64,000 bases of DNA from Planococcus glaciei (GTDB lineage Bacteria; Bacillota; Bacilli; Bacillales_A; Planococcaceae): assembly GCF_900099655.1 (NCBI RefSeq), contig NZ_FNDC01000009.1:1-64000 (forward strand), given 5' to 3'. Positions 52,273 to 61,400 of the stretch are shown here, piece by piece; positions within the stretch are counted from its first letter, which is position 1, and each line of letters starts with the position of its first letter. Below the pieces are notes generated by a model that saw only the letters and a list, made by a program, of their open reading frames with translations, was not told the origin of the DNA and made no database searches. Position numbers and translations under genes: made by a program.

Positions 52273-55200
52273 TTACTTTTTCGCTTGCCCTTTGTTTGTC
52301 ACGACCGTGTAATTGCCGAATTCGTTAATGCTTAGTGTGAAGATGCTGCCATCCAATTTCCCTTGGATGATTTTCCATTTGCCTTTGGCATCTTCGCGTG
52401 CGCCGAATTGTACTTTAACGTCGGTTGTGTCAAAACTCAAAATCACGCTTGAAGTGAATTTCACTTCAACTTCCTTGCCTTCAGCGTCTGTAATGGTGAA
52501 GTCAATCTGGTCTGCCAGTGCCGGGCGGCCGTCTACTGCTGCCGCGTCGTCCACTGCAAGTTCCAAGTTGAATCCTTCGCCTGCCGCATCAGCAAGCTGC
52601 TTCAAGTTCTCAGTCGAAAGCGTCAAGTCTGCAGCCGGAAGATCGATCAACAAATCTTTGCCGCTTGCAATGAGTTTATCCACCGTGCCTTCAGAGAAAC
52701 TGATATCCAGCGTGCCGTCAGCATCAAATTCGCCTGTCTCAAGGACGGCTGTTTCGCCTGTCATGTCGGGATCCGCTTCCTGCTCACCTGGTACAACTGG
52801 ATCCGCGAAAGTGATTTGTGCCAAAAGCGGATCGTGGTCAGACGCGCGGCCATGCTGTTCCATGAACATCGCATTGATGTGGACCATATCCAATTCTGTT
52901 TTGGCTGCCAAGTTGTTGGTCACAAGCAAATGGTCAAGCACTTGTGAGTTGCCTTGGTAGTAATAAGAGAAGCGATCGTCCAAAGGTACATCTTCGACTT
53001 TATTCGTCAAGATGCCGCCTTTTAATGCATCAAGAGCCGGTGTGAATTCGAAATCATTCATGTCGCCCGCAACAATGACGTTCAAGTCAGGGTTTTGTTC
53101 TAGCCCTTCTTGGATAAAGCCGTTGATCGCTGTAGCCAGTTCAATTCGTTCTGCCACTGAGCCCAGGAATGGCGGCTGGTTCTTGCCGAACAAGCCCTGG
53201 TCTCCGCCTTTTGAGTTCAAGTGGGAGCCGATTACGACAATCTGCTCGCCTTGGAATTCAAATTGCGCTGCTACGGGTTTGCGTGTACCCGGCATCGGAA
53301 TCGGCTGCACGCGTCCTGGGTTAAGCGACAATTCGCCGTTTACCCATTCTACGTCCTCTGTCGCTGTTCCCTTTGTGCCTTCAGAAAGTGTTACGCGTTC
53401 CGGATTATAAAGGAAACCGACACGGATGTTCCCGCCTGGCTCTCCTCCGTCTTTATTGTACTCTGGCGCAATGTCCGTCCATTTATAAGTCGGTCCGCCT
53501 GCTGCTTCGATTGAAGCAATAAGCCGCTCATAACTTGCTGTTGCATCAGAGTTGCCAGATGCAATCGGGCCATCGTTGTCTTGCACTTCGACCATTGTGA
53601 TAATGTCCGGCGAGTTTAAGTCTTTCACAAATGATTCACCTACACGCGCCGCTTTTTCATTGCTCGTGTGGCTCGGGTCTGCAGAGAAGTTCTCTACATT
53701 GTATGAAGCAACTGTCAATTTGTCTTCTGCTTTTTGGATCCAAGTTTGTTCCGGCTTGGTGCCGCCGTCAACAATTGCCGGCAGTTCGTTTGGATTTGTC
53801 CAGATCTGGTAGTTTCCGAAGCCGTAGCCAAGGACACCGACTGGCGCTTCAGCAAATGTGTCGCCTGATTTTGCGATGACACCTTCACCTGTTGAAACGG
53901 TAATGCGTTCCGGGTTGTAATCATCTTCAGCGATCAAGATGCCGCCCAGTTTGTGGAATTTATTGTTTGTCGCGTTTTTCGATACGACAAACACTTCGCC
54001 GTAATCCTGCGGCCCGACGATTTGAGCATCAGCGACGCCAACGCGCATCAATTCAAGCGATTCCCAGAAATCAACACCGTCTTCTTCCGGATTGAATTGG
54101 GTCAATCCGTCATTGTCGATGTTCTTCGTCGGCGGGAAAACGTCCTTGCCAATCATTAATGGAGCAGGAAGTTCGGCCGTACCGGTTTTCACAACTTCCG
54201 TCGAGCGGATGCGTGTAAGCGGGAGGTCGTTGTCTTTCATGTCGGAATAGCCTTTATAGAACCATTCTTCCACTGTACCGGCAACCGTTACCACATCGCC
54301 CACCTTGAAAGAACTGCTCGCACTTGAGCGGTTGACGATAATGGCTTCAGACGTTTTCCAGTCGCTGTCTGCGTTCGGATCTTGAATCACAAAGTTTGCG
54401 CCGTTGTAGAAATGCGTGATGACGCCAGTGATTTCATTCACTGTCACATTTTCGTAGTTGGTGAAATGCTTTTTGCCCTGGATATCACGGATTTTCAGGT
54501 CCGCTGTTTTCAGGACGGTGTATTCAAATGTGAAGACTTCCGATGTTTCGGCGCCAATTGCGATGGCTTTGATCACCGCGTCTTCAGTTAGCGTAATCGG
54601 ACCTGTGTATTTTGTGCTTGCAGCTGTTGGTGCTGAACCGTCAAGCGTGTAGTAGATGGCTGCATCTTCCCAGCCAGATGCCAGGGTGATTTTCGTCCCT
54701 TGGGAAACGACGCCCGGGAAGACATCTGCATAGACCGCCGGTTTGTTGACCAGGTCAAAACTTTCGATGCCGAGCGTTTTCACTTGGTAGGTGTCATTGA
54801 ATTTCGAGGCAATCCCCGAAACATGGACCAGATCGCCTTCTTTGTATTGTTGAAGAAAGCGCTCGTACGTCAGTCCGTTGCGGTTGTCGTTGCGAATGAC
54901 GACGGTTTCGCCGTTTTCAGCTTTCGCTGTAAATTCGAACGTGCCGAAGTTGTTGACTGCGGCAAGGCCTGTGATTGCAACATTTTTCAGTTCAATCAAT
55001 TCGCCTTGTGTTTCTTCATTAACTCCGGCTGGTGTGATGGTTTGCACCGCTGGAAGTTCGTTGTTTGAAGAAATTACTTCTATAGTAGTGGGCTGCAATT
55101 GAAGCTCACCCGAATAAGCGGATACGGTACCAATCAGGCGCACATTGTCGCCAGGCGCTACTTTAGCGCTTGTGGTATAGACGTAGATTCCGGCTGTCTC

Positions 55201-55770
55201 GTCCTGGATATAGAATGCGTTGCCGCCCCAGAATCCAGTGCCGGTGGTTACGGTGCCTTCAACTTGGATCAGTTCACCCGGCATGGTGCGTGCTTTAGCC
55301 AGCGTATCGACTGCTGTCGGTTCAGGCGGTGCCGGTGGTTCTTCGCCTGCGGAAATAATGGTGTATGCAGTTGGCGATTTAAGTCCTGGCATACTGAAGT
55401 ATGCTTCAAGTTTACCAGTAATCGTTATTTGCGCTTTAAAATTTGTTGGATTATCCACAAGATTCAATCCTGCACGGACAGCGCCTGATGGCAACTGAAC
55501 TGGCAAAATCTTCGCAGGATTCGTTTCATCCGGCGAATCCGCCAAGCCGACATTTGTTGCAATTGTAAAAGGAACTTCTTGATCATAGTTCGTGCCGCTC
55601 ACAGCTGCTCCGACAATATATCCTTTCACCGTCGCTGTTCCGGTATTATTAGCAATTGCATCTGCCACCGTAATCGGTTCTGCAGCATCAGCTTGCGCCA
55701 TATAAGGGAAAACGGCGGACAAAATCAGTAAAAGACTTAAAAAGATCTTACTGAAAACACTCTTGGTCAA
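52273..55770 (-). CDS. Large secreted nuclease (endonuclease/exonuclease/phosphatase family), no SLH
   Basis: A 1165-residue protein from TTG 55770 (AAGGAG about 14 bases and GGAG eight bases ahead). Order: signal peptide (to about 29); an N-terminal domain repeated in family members ('ITVADAIANNTGTATVKGYIVG', DUF6359-like); OB-fold nucleic-acid-binding segments near 155-330; a chitobiase-like Ig segment ('AAIYYTLDGSAPTAAST'); a second OB-like segment near 430-520; and the EEP catalytic domain from about 690 ('VASYNVENFS', 'EVQDNDGP', 'GSHLNSKGGD', 'VAGDMNDFEF', 'RASDHDPLLA'). A beta-rich C-terminal domain ends in 'LSINEFGNYTVV'. The architecture resembles YhcR-type extracellular nucleases. 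It should degrade extracellular DNA/RNA. Confidence 0.92.
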   Translation of the reverse strand: MTKSVFSKIFLSLLLILSAVFPYMAQADAAEPITVADAIANNTGTATVKGYIVGAAVSGTNYDQEVPFTIATNVGLADSPDETNPAKILPVQLPSGAVRAGLNLVDNPTNFKAQITITGKLEAYFSMPGLKSPTAYTIISAGEEPPAPPEPTAVDTLAKARTMPGELIQVEGTVTTGTGFWGGNAFYIQDETAGIYVYTTSAKVAPGDNVRLIGTVSAYSGELQLQPTTIEVISSNNELPAVQTITPAGVNEETQGELIELKNVAITGLAAVNNFGTFEFTAKAENGETVVIRNDNRNGLTYERFLQQYKEGDLVHVSGIASKFNDTYQVKTLGIESFDLVNKPAVYADVFPGVVSQGTKITLASGWEDAAIYYTLDGSAPTAASTKYTGPITLTEDAVIKAIAIGAETSEVFTFEYTVLKTADLKIRDIQGKKHFTNYENVTVNEITGVITHFYNGANFVIQDPNADSDWKTSEAIIVNRSSASSSFKVGDVVTVAGTVEEWFYKGYSDMKDNDLPLTRIRSTEVVKTGTAELPAPLMIGKDVFPPTKNIDNDGLTQFNPEEDGVDFWESLELMRVGVADAQIVGPQDYGEVFVVSKNATNNKFHKLGGILIAEDDYNPERITVSTGEGVIAKSGDTFAEAPVGVLGYGFGNYQIWTNPNELPAIVDGGTKPEQTWIQKAEDKLTVASYNVENFSADPSHTSNEKAARVGESFVKDLNSPDIITMVEVQDNDGPIASGNSDATASYERLIASIEAAGGPTYKWTDIAPEYNKDGGEPGGNIRVGFLYNPERVTLSEGTKGTATEDVEWVNGELSLNPGRVQPIPMPGTRKPVAAQFEFQGEQIVVIGSHLNSKGGDQGLFGKNQPPFLGSVAERIELATAINGFIQEGLEQNPDLNVIVAGDMNDFEFTPALDALKGGILTNKVEDVPLDDRFSYYYQGNSQVLDHLLVTNNLAAKTELDMVHINAMFMEQHGRASDHDPLLAQITFADPVVPGEQEADPDMTGETAVLETGEFDADGTLDISFSEGTVDKLIASGKDLLIDLPAADLTLSTENLKQLADAAGEGFNLELAVDDAAAVDGRPALADQIDFTITDAEGKEVEVKFTSSVILSFDTTDVKVQFGAREDAKGKWKIIQGKLDGSIFTLSINEFGNYTVVTNKGQAKK

Positions 55771-55809
55771 ATTACTCCACTCCTTGGATTTTTTTGAGGT
55801 GCAGGATTA

Positions 55810-55838
55810 ATTATACATTTCGATTGTAAGCGCTACAT
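55810..55838 (-). promoter_or_regulatory. Candidate promoter with a cre-like half-palindrome
   Basis: On the minus strand TATAAT (55815-55810) lies 40 bases before the start. Overlapping the -35 position is TGTAAGCGCTACA (plus strand 55825-55837). It resembles the CcpA cre consensus TGWAANCGNTTWCA with one base missing from one arm. A perfect -10 is clear; catabolite control is only suggested. Confidence 0.35.
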
Positions 55839-55940
55839 TAAGAATTTGTAATAATTCAAAATCATTGCCCTTTTGATATGTGTATGTGTTAAAAAATTGA
55901 AAATATCACGAAATTAGTTTTACGTTTTATACAGGTTCAA

Positions 55941-55977
55941 AAAAGAGAGTGCGCACGAAGCATGCACACTCTCTCTA
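55941..55977 (-). terminator. Terminator of the endonuclease I gene
   Basis: AGAGAGTGCGCA (55944-55955) pairs with a TGCACACTCTCT arm with one mismatch, with an A-run to the left giving T on the minus strand. Confidence 0.85.
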
Positions 55978-56000
55978 CTTAATTCATTATCGCACCGCTT

Positions 56001-57545
56001 TTACCAGATGGACTCTGCCCATTCCGGATGGTCAACGAACGGATTGCGGTTTCCTTGGAAATCTTCAATTTTTTCGTTGCGCTGCTTTTCCCAAGTGCTG
56101 ACCGGATCTTGTGCATGCCATTGAAGCAGAACGGATAATTTTCCGTGGTACGGCGCAGTTCCGTTGTTCAATACATTGTTCAATTCCAAATCTACAGGAT
56201 CACCCGGCTCGTAGCGGACAGCCATGTAAAACAGCATGCGGGCCACATCGCCTTTTACGTTGTTCGGCGGCTCCCAGGAAGTGGATGTGCGCAAGCAGCC
56301 GGTGCAGCCGCTCACTGTGCTGCCGCCGTAGTCAAAGTCCAAATTGCCGCGCAGTCCGTTGATCTGCACATCGCTCGGACGCACATGATGGATATCGGTT
56401 CCTGCCCCGTTGCTTGTTCCGAAATCGCCGTGCGATTTCGCCCATGTGTGTTCACGGTTCCAGTCGCCGATATCTCCGCCGTTCAACGATTTCGAACGGG
56501 ATTCGCCGGTGTAAAGCAAAATGACGTTATTCGGATTGTTCGGGTCTTCATCGGTCACCTTGAGTGCATCCCATACAGCTGAATAGCTGAGCTGTTTGTG
56601 GTCGTCGATGATTTCGTGGAGCTCTGCTTTTAATGCCGCACCTTGAAGTCCTGCCGCTGTTGCGTAATAGCCATCCGTACTTGGAGCAGCCGCCGTGACT
56701 GTGACGGAGAAGGATCGGGTGATGCTTTGGCTGCCGTCGCTTGCCGTCACACCGACAATATGCGTGCCTTCAGCAAGTTTCAATGTCAGCGTAGAACCGG
56801 AAATCGTCCCTTTCGTTGCAGTAAAGGAGAGTGTCTGCCCTTCCGGATCTGAGAAATAATTGCGCAGATCGTATTGAAGTGTTGCGCCCGCCTGCACTTG
56901 TTCATTGGCAAATGCCTTTATCGCAACCGGCGCTCCGTTCGGCGCGGTCACGCTGCCATTCATCACATGCGCTCCGAGTTTGCTGAACGTATCCGTCGGA
57001 TAAGTTGTCCACTGGGTCGAGGGAGTGAACGCATCGTTAATGATGCGGTCGCCTGAAGCCACAGCTGCATTCCGCACCAAGGTAAGGTCCGCCAGATTGT
57101 TGACAAGCTTCCCTGTCTGGCCAACAGAATCGATGGCGGTGCCCGATTTCTCCAACACCAAGGCATCATCTCCGTTGAAATTGATGACGCTGTCGCTCCG
57201 CAAATCGCCTTGGGCTTTGATGGCTGTTCCGGCGCTGCCGTTGTAGACGACAAAGGTTTCGCCGTTTGCGAGGGTACCAGCCAGATTCACTTTACTTTGG
57301 GGAGAGGTGCTGCCATTTGAATACAAAGACAGCGAATAGGAACTTAAATTCACCGCAGCCCCTGTACCGTTATAAAGCTCGATTGCTTTGTTCATGCTGC
57401 TGCCTTCGATGTATTCGGAAATAAAGAGATCGCTTGCGGTGGTTGCCGCTTCGGCAGTTGTTGCACCAGTCGGCATCCAGAGGCCTGCCGCCATTCCGAT
57501 GGATAACAGGACTTTCATGGGCTTGCTCCATTTTTTCTTCGCCAT
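56001..57545 (-). CDS. Secreted endonuclease I (NucM/Bsn family) with lamin-tail domain
   Basis: A 514-residue protein, ATG 57545 with GGGGAGG ahead. Signal peptide (to about 33). A lamin-tail (LTD) domain spans about 36-150 ('LFISEYIEGSSMNKAIELYNGTG'-type opening, 'NFNGDDALVLEKSG'). A cadherin/Ig-like segment lies near 205-285 ('YFSDPEGQTLSFTATKG'). The endonuclease I domain spans about 290-514, with 'DWNREHTWAKSHG' (metal/catalytic His) and 'DIHHVRPSDVQINGLRGN', the core of the His-Me finger fold. It should cut DNA non-specifically outside the cell. It lies between the two large EEP nuclease genes. Confidence 0.93.
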   Translation of the reverse strand: MAKKKWSKPMKVLLSIGMAAGLWMPTGATTAEAATTASDLFISEYIEGSSMNKAIELYNGTGAAVNLSSYSLSLYSNGSTSPQSKVNLAGTLANGETFVVYNGSAGTAIKAQGDLRSDSVINFNGDDALVLEKSGTAIDSVGQTGKLVNNLADLTLVRNAAVASGDRIINDAFTPSTQWTTYPTDTFSKLGAHVMNGSVTAPNGAPVAIKAFANEQVQAGATLQYDLRNYFSDPEGQTLSFTATKGTISGSTLTLKLAEGTHIVGVTASDGSQSITRSFSVTVTAAAPSTDGYYATAAGLQGAALKAELHEIIDDHKQLSYSAVWDALKVTDEDPNNPNNVILLYTGESRSKSLNGGDIGDWNREHTWAKSHGDFGTSNGAGTDIHHVRPSDVQINGLRGNLDFDYGGSTVSGCTGCLRTSTSWEPPNNVKGDVARMLFYMAVRYEPGDPVDLELNNVLNNGTAPYHGKLSVLLQWHAQDPVSTWEKQRNEKIEDFQGNRNPFVDHPEWAESIW

Positions 57546-57612
57546 TTACTTTGTTCCTCCCCGTTTCTAATTGCTTGGTGCAGTCGAACAGATACTGGAT
57601 TAAACTTGTTAA

Positions 57613-57663
57613 ATAATAATTGTAAATTATTTACTTTAAAATATAATAATTTACAATTATTAT
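57613..57663. promoter_or_regulatory. AT-rich 18-bp inverted repeat upstream of the endonuclease I gene
   Basis: ATAATAATTGTAAATTAT (57613-57630) is exactly repeated in inverted orientation at 57646-57663, about 70 bp ahead of the start. There is no GC content in the stem and no T-run geometry of a terminator. One arm resembles a Fur/PerR-type box at about 12 of 15 positions, which is weak given the composition. It could be an operator. Confidence 0.45.
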
Positions 57664-57751
57664 CTACTGACTATTCAAACTTTATAGAACGAAGGGCCAT
57701 CCGTCAATATCCTTGGAAAAGAGTTACATAAATTTAATAATCGGAACGAAT

Positions 57752-57795
57752 CTAAAAAGCCTCCTGGCCCAATTCGGGGCCAGGAGGCTTCTTTA
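57752..57795 (-). terminator. Terminator of the excalibur gene
   Basis: AAGCCTCCTGGCCC (57757-57770) pairs perfectly with GGGCCAGGAGGCTT (57777-57790). A T-run follows on the minus strand. Confidence 0.93.
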
Positions 57796-57815
57796 TTAAC
57801 TATTAATGCTTCGCA

Positions 57816-58091
57816 TCAGCGTTCGCAGGCAATCAAATCTTTGTCGCGGTCGCTTTTCTTGTTTGCATCATATAAAGCTTGGGAAACAAATGGTTTGTAC
57901 TTTGTTTTTCCGCCTTTGTTCTTCACTTTTGAAGAGCGGGCAATGCCTCCTGCATAGACCTTGTTGATCTCTGTGCAGTTTTTGTACGTCTTCGCTTTTG
58001 TTCCTGCAGCATCTGCTGGCATTGGCGCTGCGCTGAACGTGAAACTGAGCGCCACCATCAATGACATGACTGCAAAACTAAGTTTTTTCAT
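57816..58091 (-). CDS. Small secreted excalibur calcium-binding domain protein
   Basis: 91 residues from ATG 58091 (AAGGGG ahead; the longer frame adds an arginine-rich stretch with no start signal). A signal peptide with processing near residue 29 ('MPADAAG') is followed by an excalibur domain: 'YKNCTEINKVYAGGIARSS' and the C-terminal 'SDRDKDLIACER'. The latter is the D-x-D-x-D...C-E loop that resembles an EF-hand, with Leu in place of the usual Gly. Both cysteines expected for the disulfide are present. Such domains often accompany secreted nucleases, in keeping with its position between two nuclease genes. Confidence 0.88.
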   Translation of the reverse strand: MKKLSFAVMSLMVALSFTFSAAPMPADAAGTKAKTYKNCTEINKVYAGGIARSSKVKNKGGKTKYKPFVSQALYDANKKSDRDKDLIACER

Positions 58092-58271
58092 GAATTCTGC
58101 CCCTTTTCTTCGACTAGTTCTCCTTGCATCCCTTGCCAACAATTTAAGTTTTGCACTTTGCAAATATCCATATATTGTTAGCTAATCCAGTATAGCAGGT
58201 ATTTATTTCAGCGCATATAGGATGTAAAAATAATATCCTTCTTGGTGCCAGCTGCCCCGTAATCCCAGCCA

Positions 58272-58355
58272 GGTTGTAACTGGGGAGCTATTGGTTGCAA
58301 CTCAGCATGGATTGGTTGTAACTCGCGCACACATGGTCGCAACTCATCTCCTATT
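58272..58355 (-). repeat. 21-bp tandem array F (4 units, reverse orientation)
   Basis: Units start at 58272, 58293, 58314 and 58335 with cores GGTTGTAACT / GGTTGCAACTC, the reverse complement of the GAGTTnCAACC type seen in array A. The period is exactly 21 bp. No hairpin of the GCTTTTCG type was found beside it. It occupies most of the otherwise empty gap 58092-58395 between the excalibur gene and a nuclease gene. Confidence 0.8.
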
Positions 58356-58391
58356 GGCCGGAATGCACTCTTTTTCGGCAGCACTCGCTCC

Positions 58392-58432
58392 ACTAAAAAA
58401 GAGGTTGCCCTCTGATCAGGGCAACCTCTTGA
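58392..58432 (-). terminator. Terminator of the SLH nuclease gene
   Basis: AAGAGGTTGCCCT (58399-58411) pairs with AGGGCAACCTCTT (58418-58430). On the minus strand T6 follows. Confidence 0.93.
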
Positions 58433-58435
58433 ATT

Positions 58436-61400
58436 CTATTGCAGGTCGGCTTCAGAGCCTACCAGGTAGTCAATGAAGATGTCGAACATTTTGGCTGCTT
58501 CTTCACGCGATGCAAGTTTCTTTGGCATGAAGTTGTTGTTGTAGCCCGTTGCGATTTCCAATTCATATAGAACCGTAATCGCTTCTTTTTCTTCTTTTGT
58601 CAGTTTGCTGATGTCTTTATACGGTGCGTATTTGTCGACTGGGTATTCGTCGATGGACAATTCGATCAGACGGTGCACAAGCAATGCGAAATGCGCACGT
58701 GTAATCGGTTCATTCGGTTTGAATTCAGTCGGGCTGTATCCTTTGATCAATCCGGCTGCAAAAGCGGCATTGATTTCCGCTTGGCGTTCTTTCGGCAATC
58801 TGCCGATGTCTTTGAACGGCGCCTTCGTTGTCGGCTCCAGGTCATAGATGCGCGACAGGATCGTAACGGCCTGCCAGCGCGTCAAGTTCTGTTTCGGCGA
58901 GAACGTTGTCGCTGTTGTTCCGTTGATGATTTGATCGCGGTACAAATTGTAGATATGGCTGTATGACCAGTCGCTTTCAAATACATCCGTGAATGGCATT
59001 TCCGGAAGTTCCGGTTCTTCTTCTGTTGCTTGGAAATCGATTTGTGCGAGAACCGGATCGTGGTCCGACGCATGTCCATGGTATTCCATGAACATCGAGT
59101 TGATGTGAAGCATGTCGATATCCGTGCTGTCCGCCAAATTGTTCGTTACCAAAATGTGGTCCAGCACTTGCGAGTTGCCTTGGTAGTAATAAGAGAAACG
59201 GTCTTCAAGCGGCACATCTTCAACTTTGTTCGTCAAGTAGTCGCCTTTTAATGCTTTTAGTGCCGGTGTGAATTCGAAATCGTTCATGTCGCCTGTGACA
59301 ACGACGTTCAAATCTGGATCTTGTTTCTGCCCTTCGGCAATAAAGCCGTTGATTGCTTTTGCAAGCTCAATGCGCTCCGGTACGGAACCAAGAACCGGCG
59401 GCTGGTTTTTGCCGAAGAGTGATTGGTCTCCGCCTTTCGAGTTCAAGTGGGCTGTAATGACAACCACTTTTTCGCCCTGGAACTCAAATTGTGCAGCTAA
59501 CGGTTTGCGTGTGCCTGGCATTGGAATCGGCTGGATACGCCCAGGATTCAAGACAAGCTCCCCGTCTTTCCATGAATTCGTTTCAGTCGATGAACCTTTT
59601 GTTCCTTCAACAAGGGAAACGCGTTCCGGGTTGTAAAGGAAGCCGACGCGGATGTTTCCGCCCGGCTCGCCGCCGTCTTTATTGTATTCAGGGGCAATGT
59701 CCGTAAATTTGTATTCCGGTCCGCCTGCTGCTTTGATCGCTGCGATTAAGCGCTCGAAGCTTTGAGTTGCATCGCTGTTGCCGGATGCAACCGGGCCGTC
59801 GTTGTCCTGCACTTCAATCAAGGAAATGATATCCGGCGAGTTCAAGTTTTTCACAAACGATTCGCCGAGGCGCGCCGCTTTTTCGTTGCTCGTATGGTTT
59901 GGATCAGCTGAGAAGTTTTCAACATTGTAGCTCGCTACAGTCAACTTGTCTTCAGCGTTCTCAATCCATGTTGTTTCCGGTTTGACCTTACCGTCCACTA
60001 GAGGCGGAAGATCTTTTTCGTTCGTCCATAATTTGTAGTTCCCGAAGCCGAAGCCCATGACGCCGATGACGTCGCCATCAAATGAATCTCCCGCTTTCGC
60101 GATGAAACTTTCATTGTTAAAGTCAACAGTGATTCGTTCCGGGTTGTAGTCGTTCTCTGAAAGCAGGATTCCGCCTTGCTTATGGAACTTCGTATTTGGT
60201 GAATTTTCCGCCACTACGACAACTTCGCCGTAGCCCTGCGGCCCAAGGATTTTTGCGTTTGGCACTGCCAAGCGCATCAATTCAAGCGATTCCCAGAAAT
60301 CGATGCCGTCTTCTTCCGGGTCAAACGAAGTCAATCCGTCGTTGTCGATGATTTCAGACGGCGGCTGCACATCCTCGCCGATGACAACCGGTTCAGGAAG
60401 CGGTGCCGTTCCAGTTGCCGCAGCTTCTGTTGCGCGAATGCGCGTAATCGGAAGGTCGACGTCTTTCATATCGGAATAGCCTTCCTGGAAATGCTCTTCC
60501 ACAGTTCCGTTGACTTTCACTAAGTCACCGACAACTAAGCCGTTCGATGCTTTATTGACCATGATGGCTTCCGAAGTGGTCAAATCATTGTCTGGGTTCG
60601 TGTCCTGGATGACAAAGTTCGCCGAGTTGTAAAGGTGCGTCACCACTCCGACGATGTCATTCACTACGACGCCTTGGTAATCCGAATAATGGCCATCGCC
60701 TTGGATTTCACGGATTTTCAGGTCCGCTGTTTTCAGGACCGTGTAGTCGAATGAAAACACTTCCGATGTTTTATCGCCAATTGCGATTGCTTTGATCGTT
60801 GTGTCTTTTGCCAATTTGAATGGTGCTGTGTAAAGTGTGCTGTTGGCTGATGGAGCTGAGCCGTCGAGCGTGTAATAGATTTTCGCGTTGTCCCAGCCTG
60901 ATTGAAGGACGATTTCCGTTCCATCAGAAATGATGCCCGGGAAGTGGTTTGTGTAAACGGCTGGTTTGTTGACGAGGTCAAAGCTTTCTGACCCTAAAGT
61001 TTTTACTTGGTATGAAGTATTGAATTTCGAAGCGATGCCCGATACGCGGATCAGGTCGCCTTCTTTGTATTGTTTGGTAAATTGGTCGAACAGATAGCCG
61101 TTGCGGTTGTCATTGCGGACAACGACAGTTTCACCGTTTTCGGCTTTTGCTGTAAACTCGAACGTACCGTAAGCGTTCACAGATGTCAGACCTGTAATGA
61201 TAGCGTTTTCAATTAAGATGTGTTCGCCTTGTGTTTCTTCATTTACGCCAGCTGGTGTAACGGTTTGCGTTTCCGGCAATGCGTTGTTTTTCGAAACGAC
61301 TTCGATGCTTGCAGGCTGCAATTGCAGTTCCCCTGAATACTCGGAAGTTTTTCCTGTGAGGCGCACTTTGTCGCCAGGCGCAACATTTGCGCTGCTTGTG

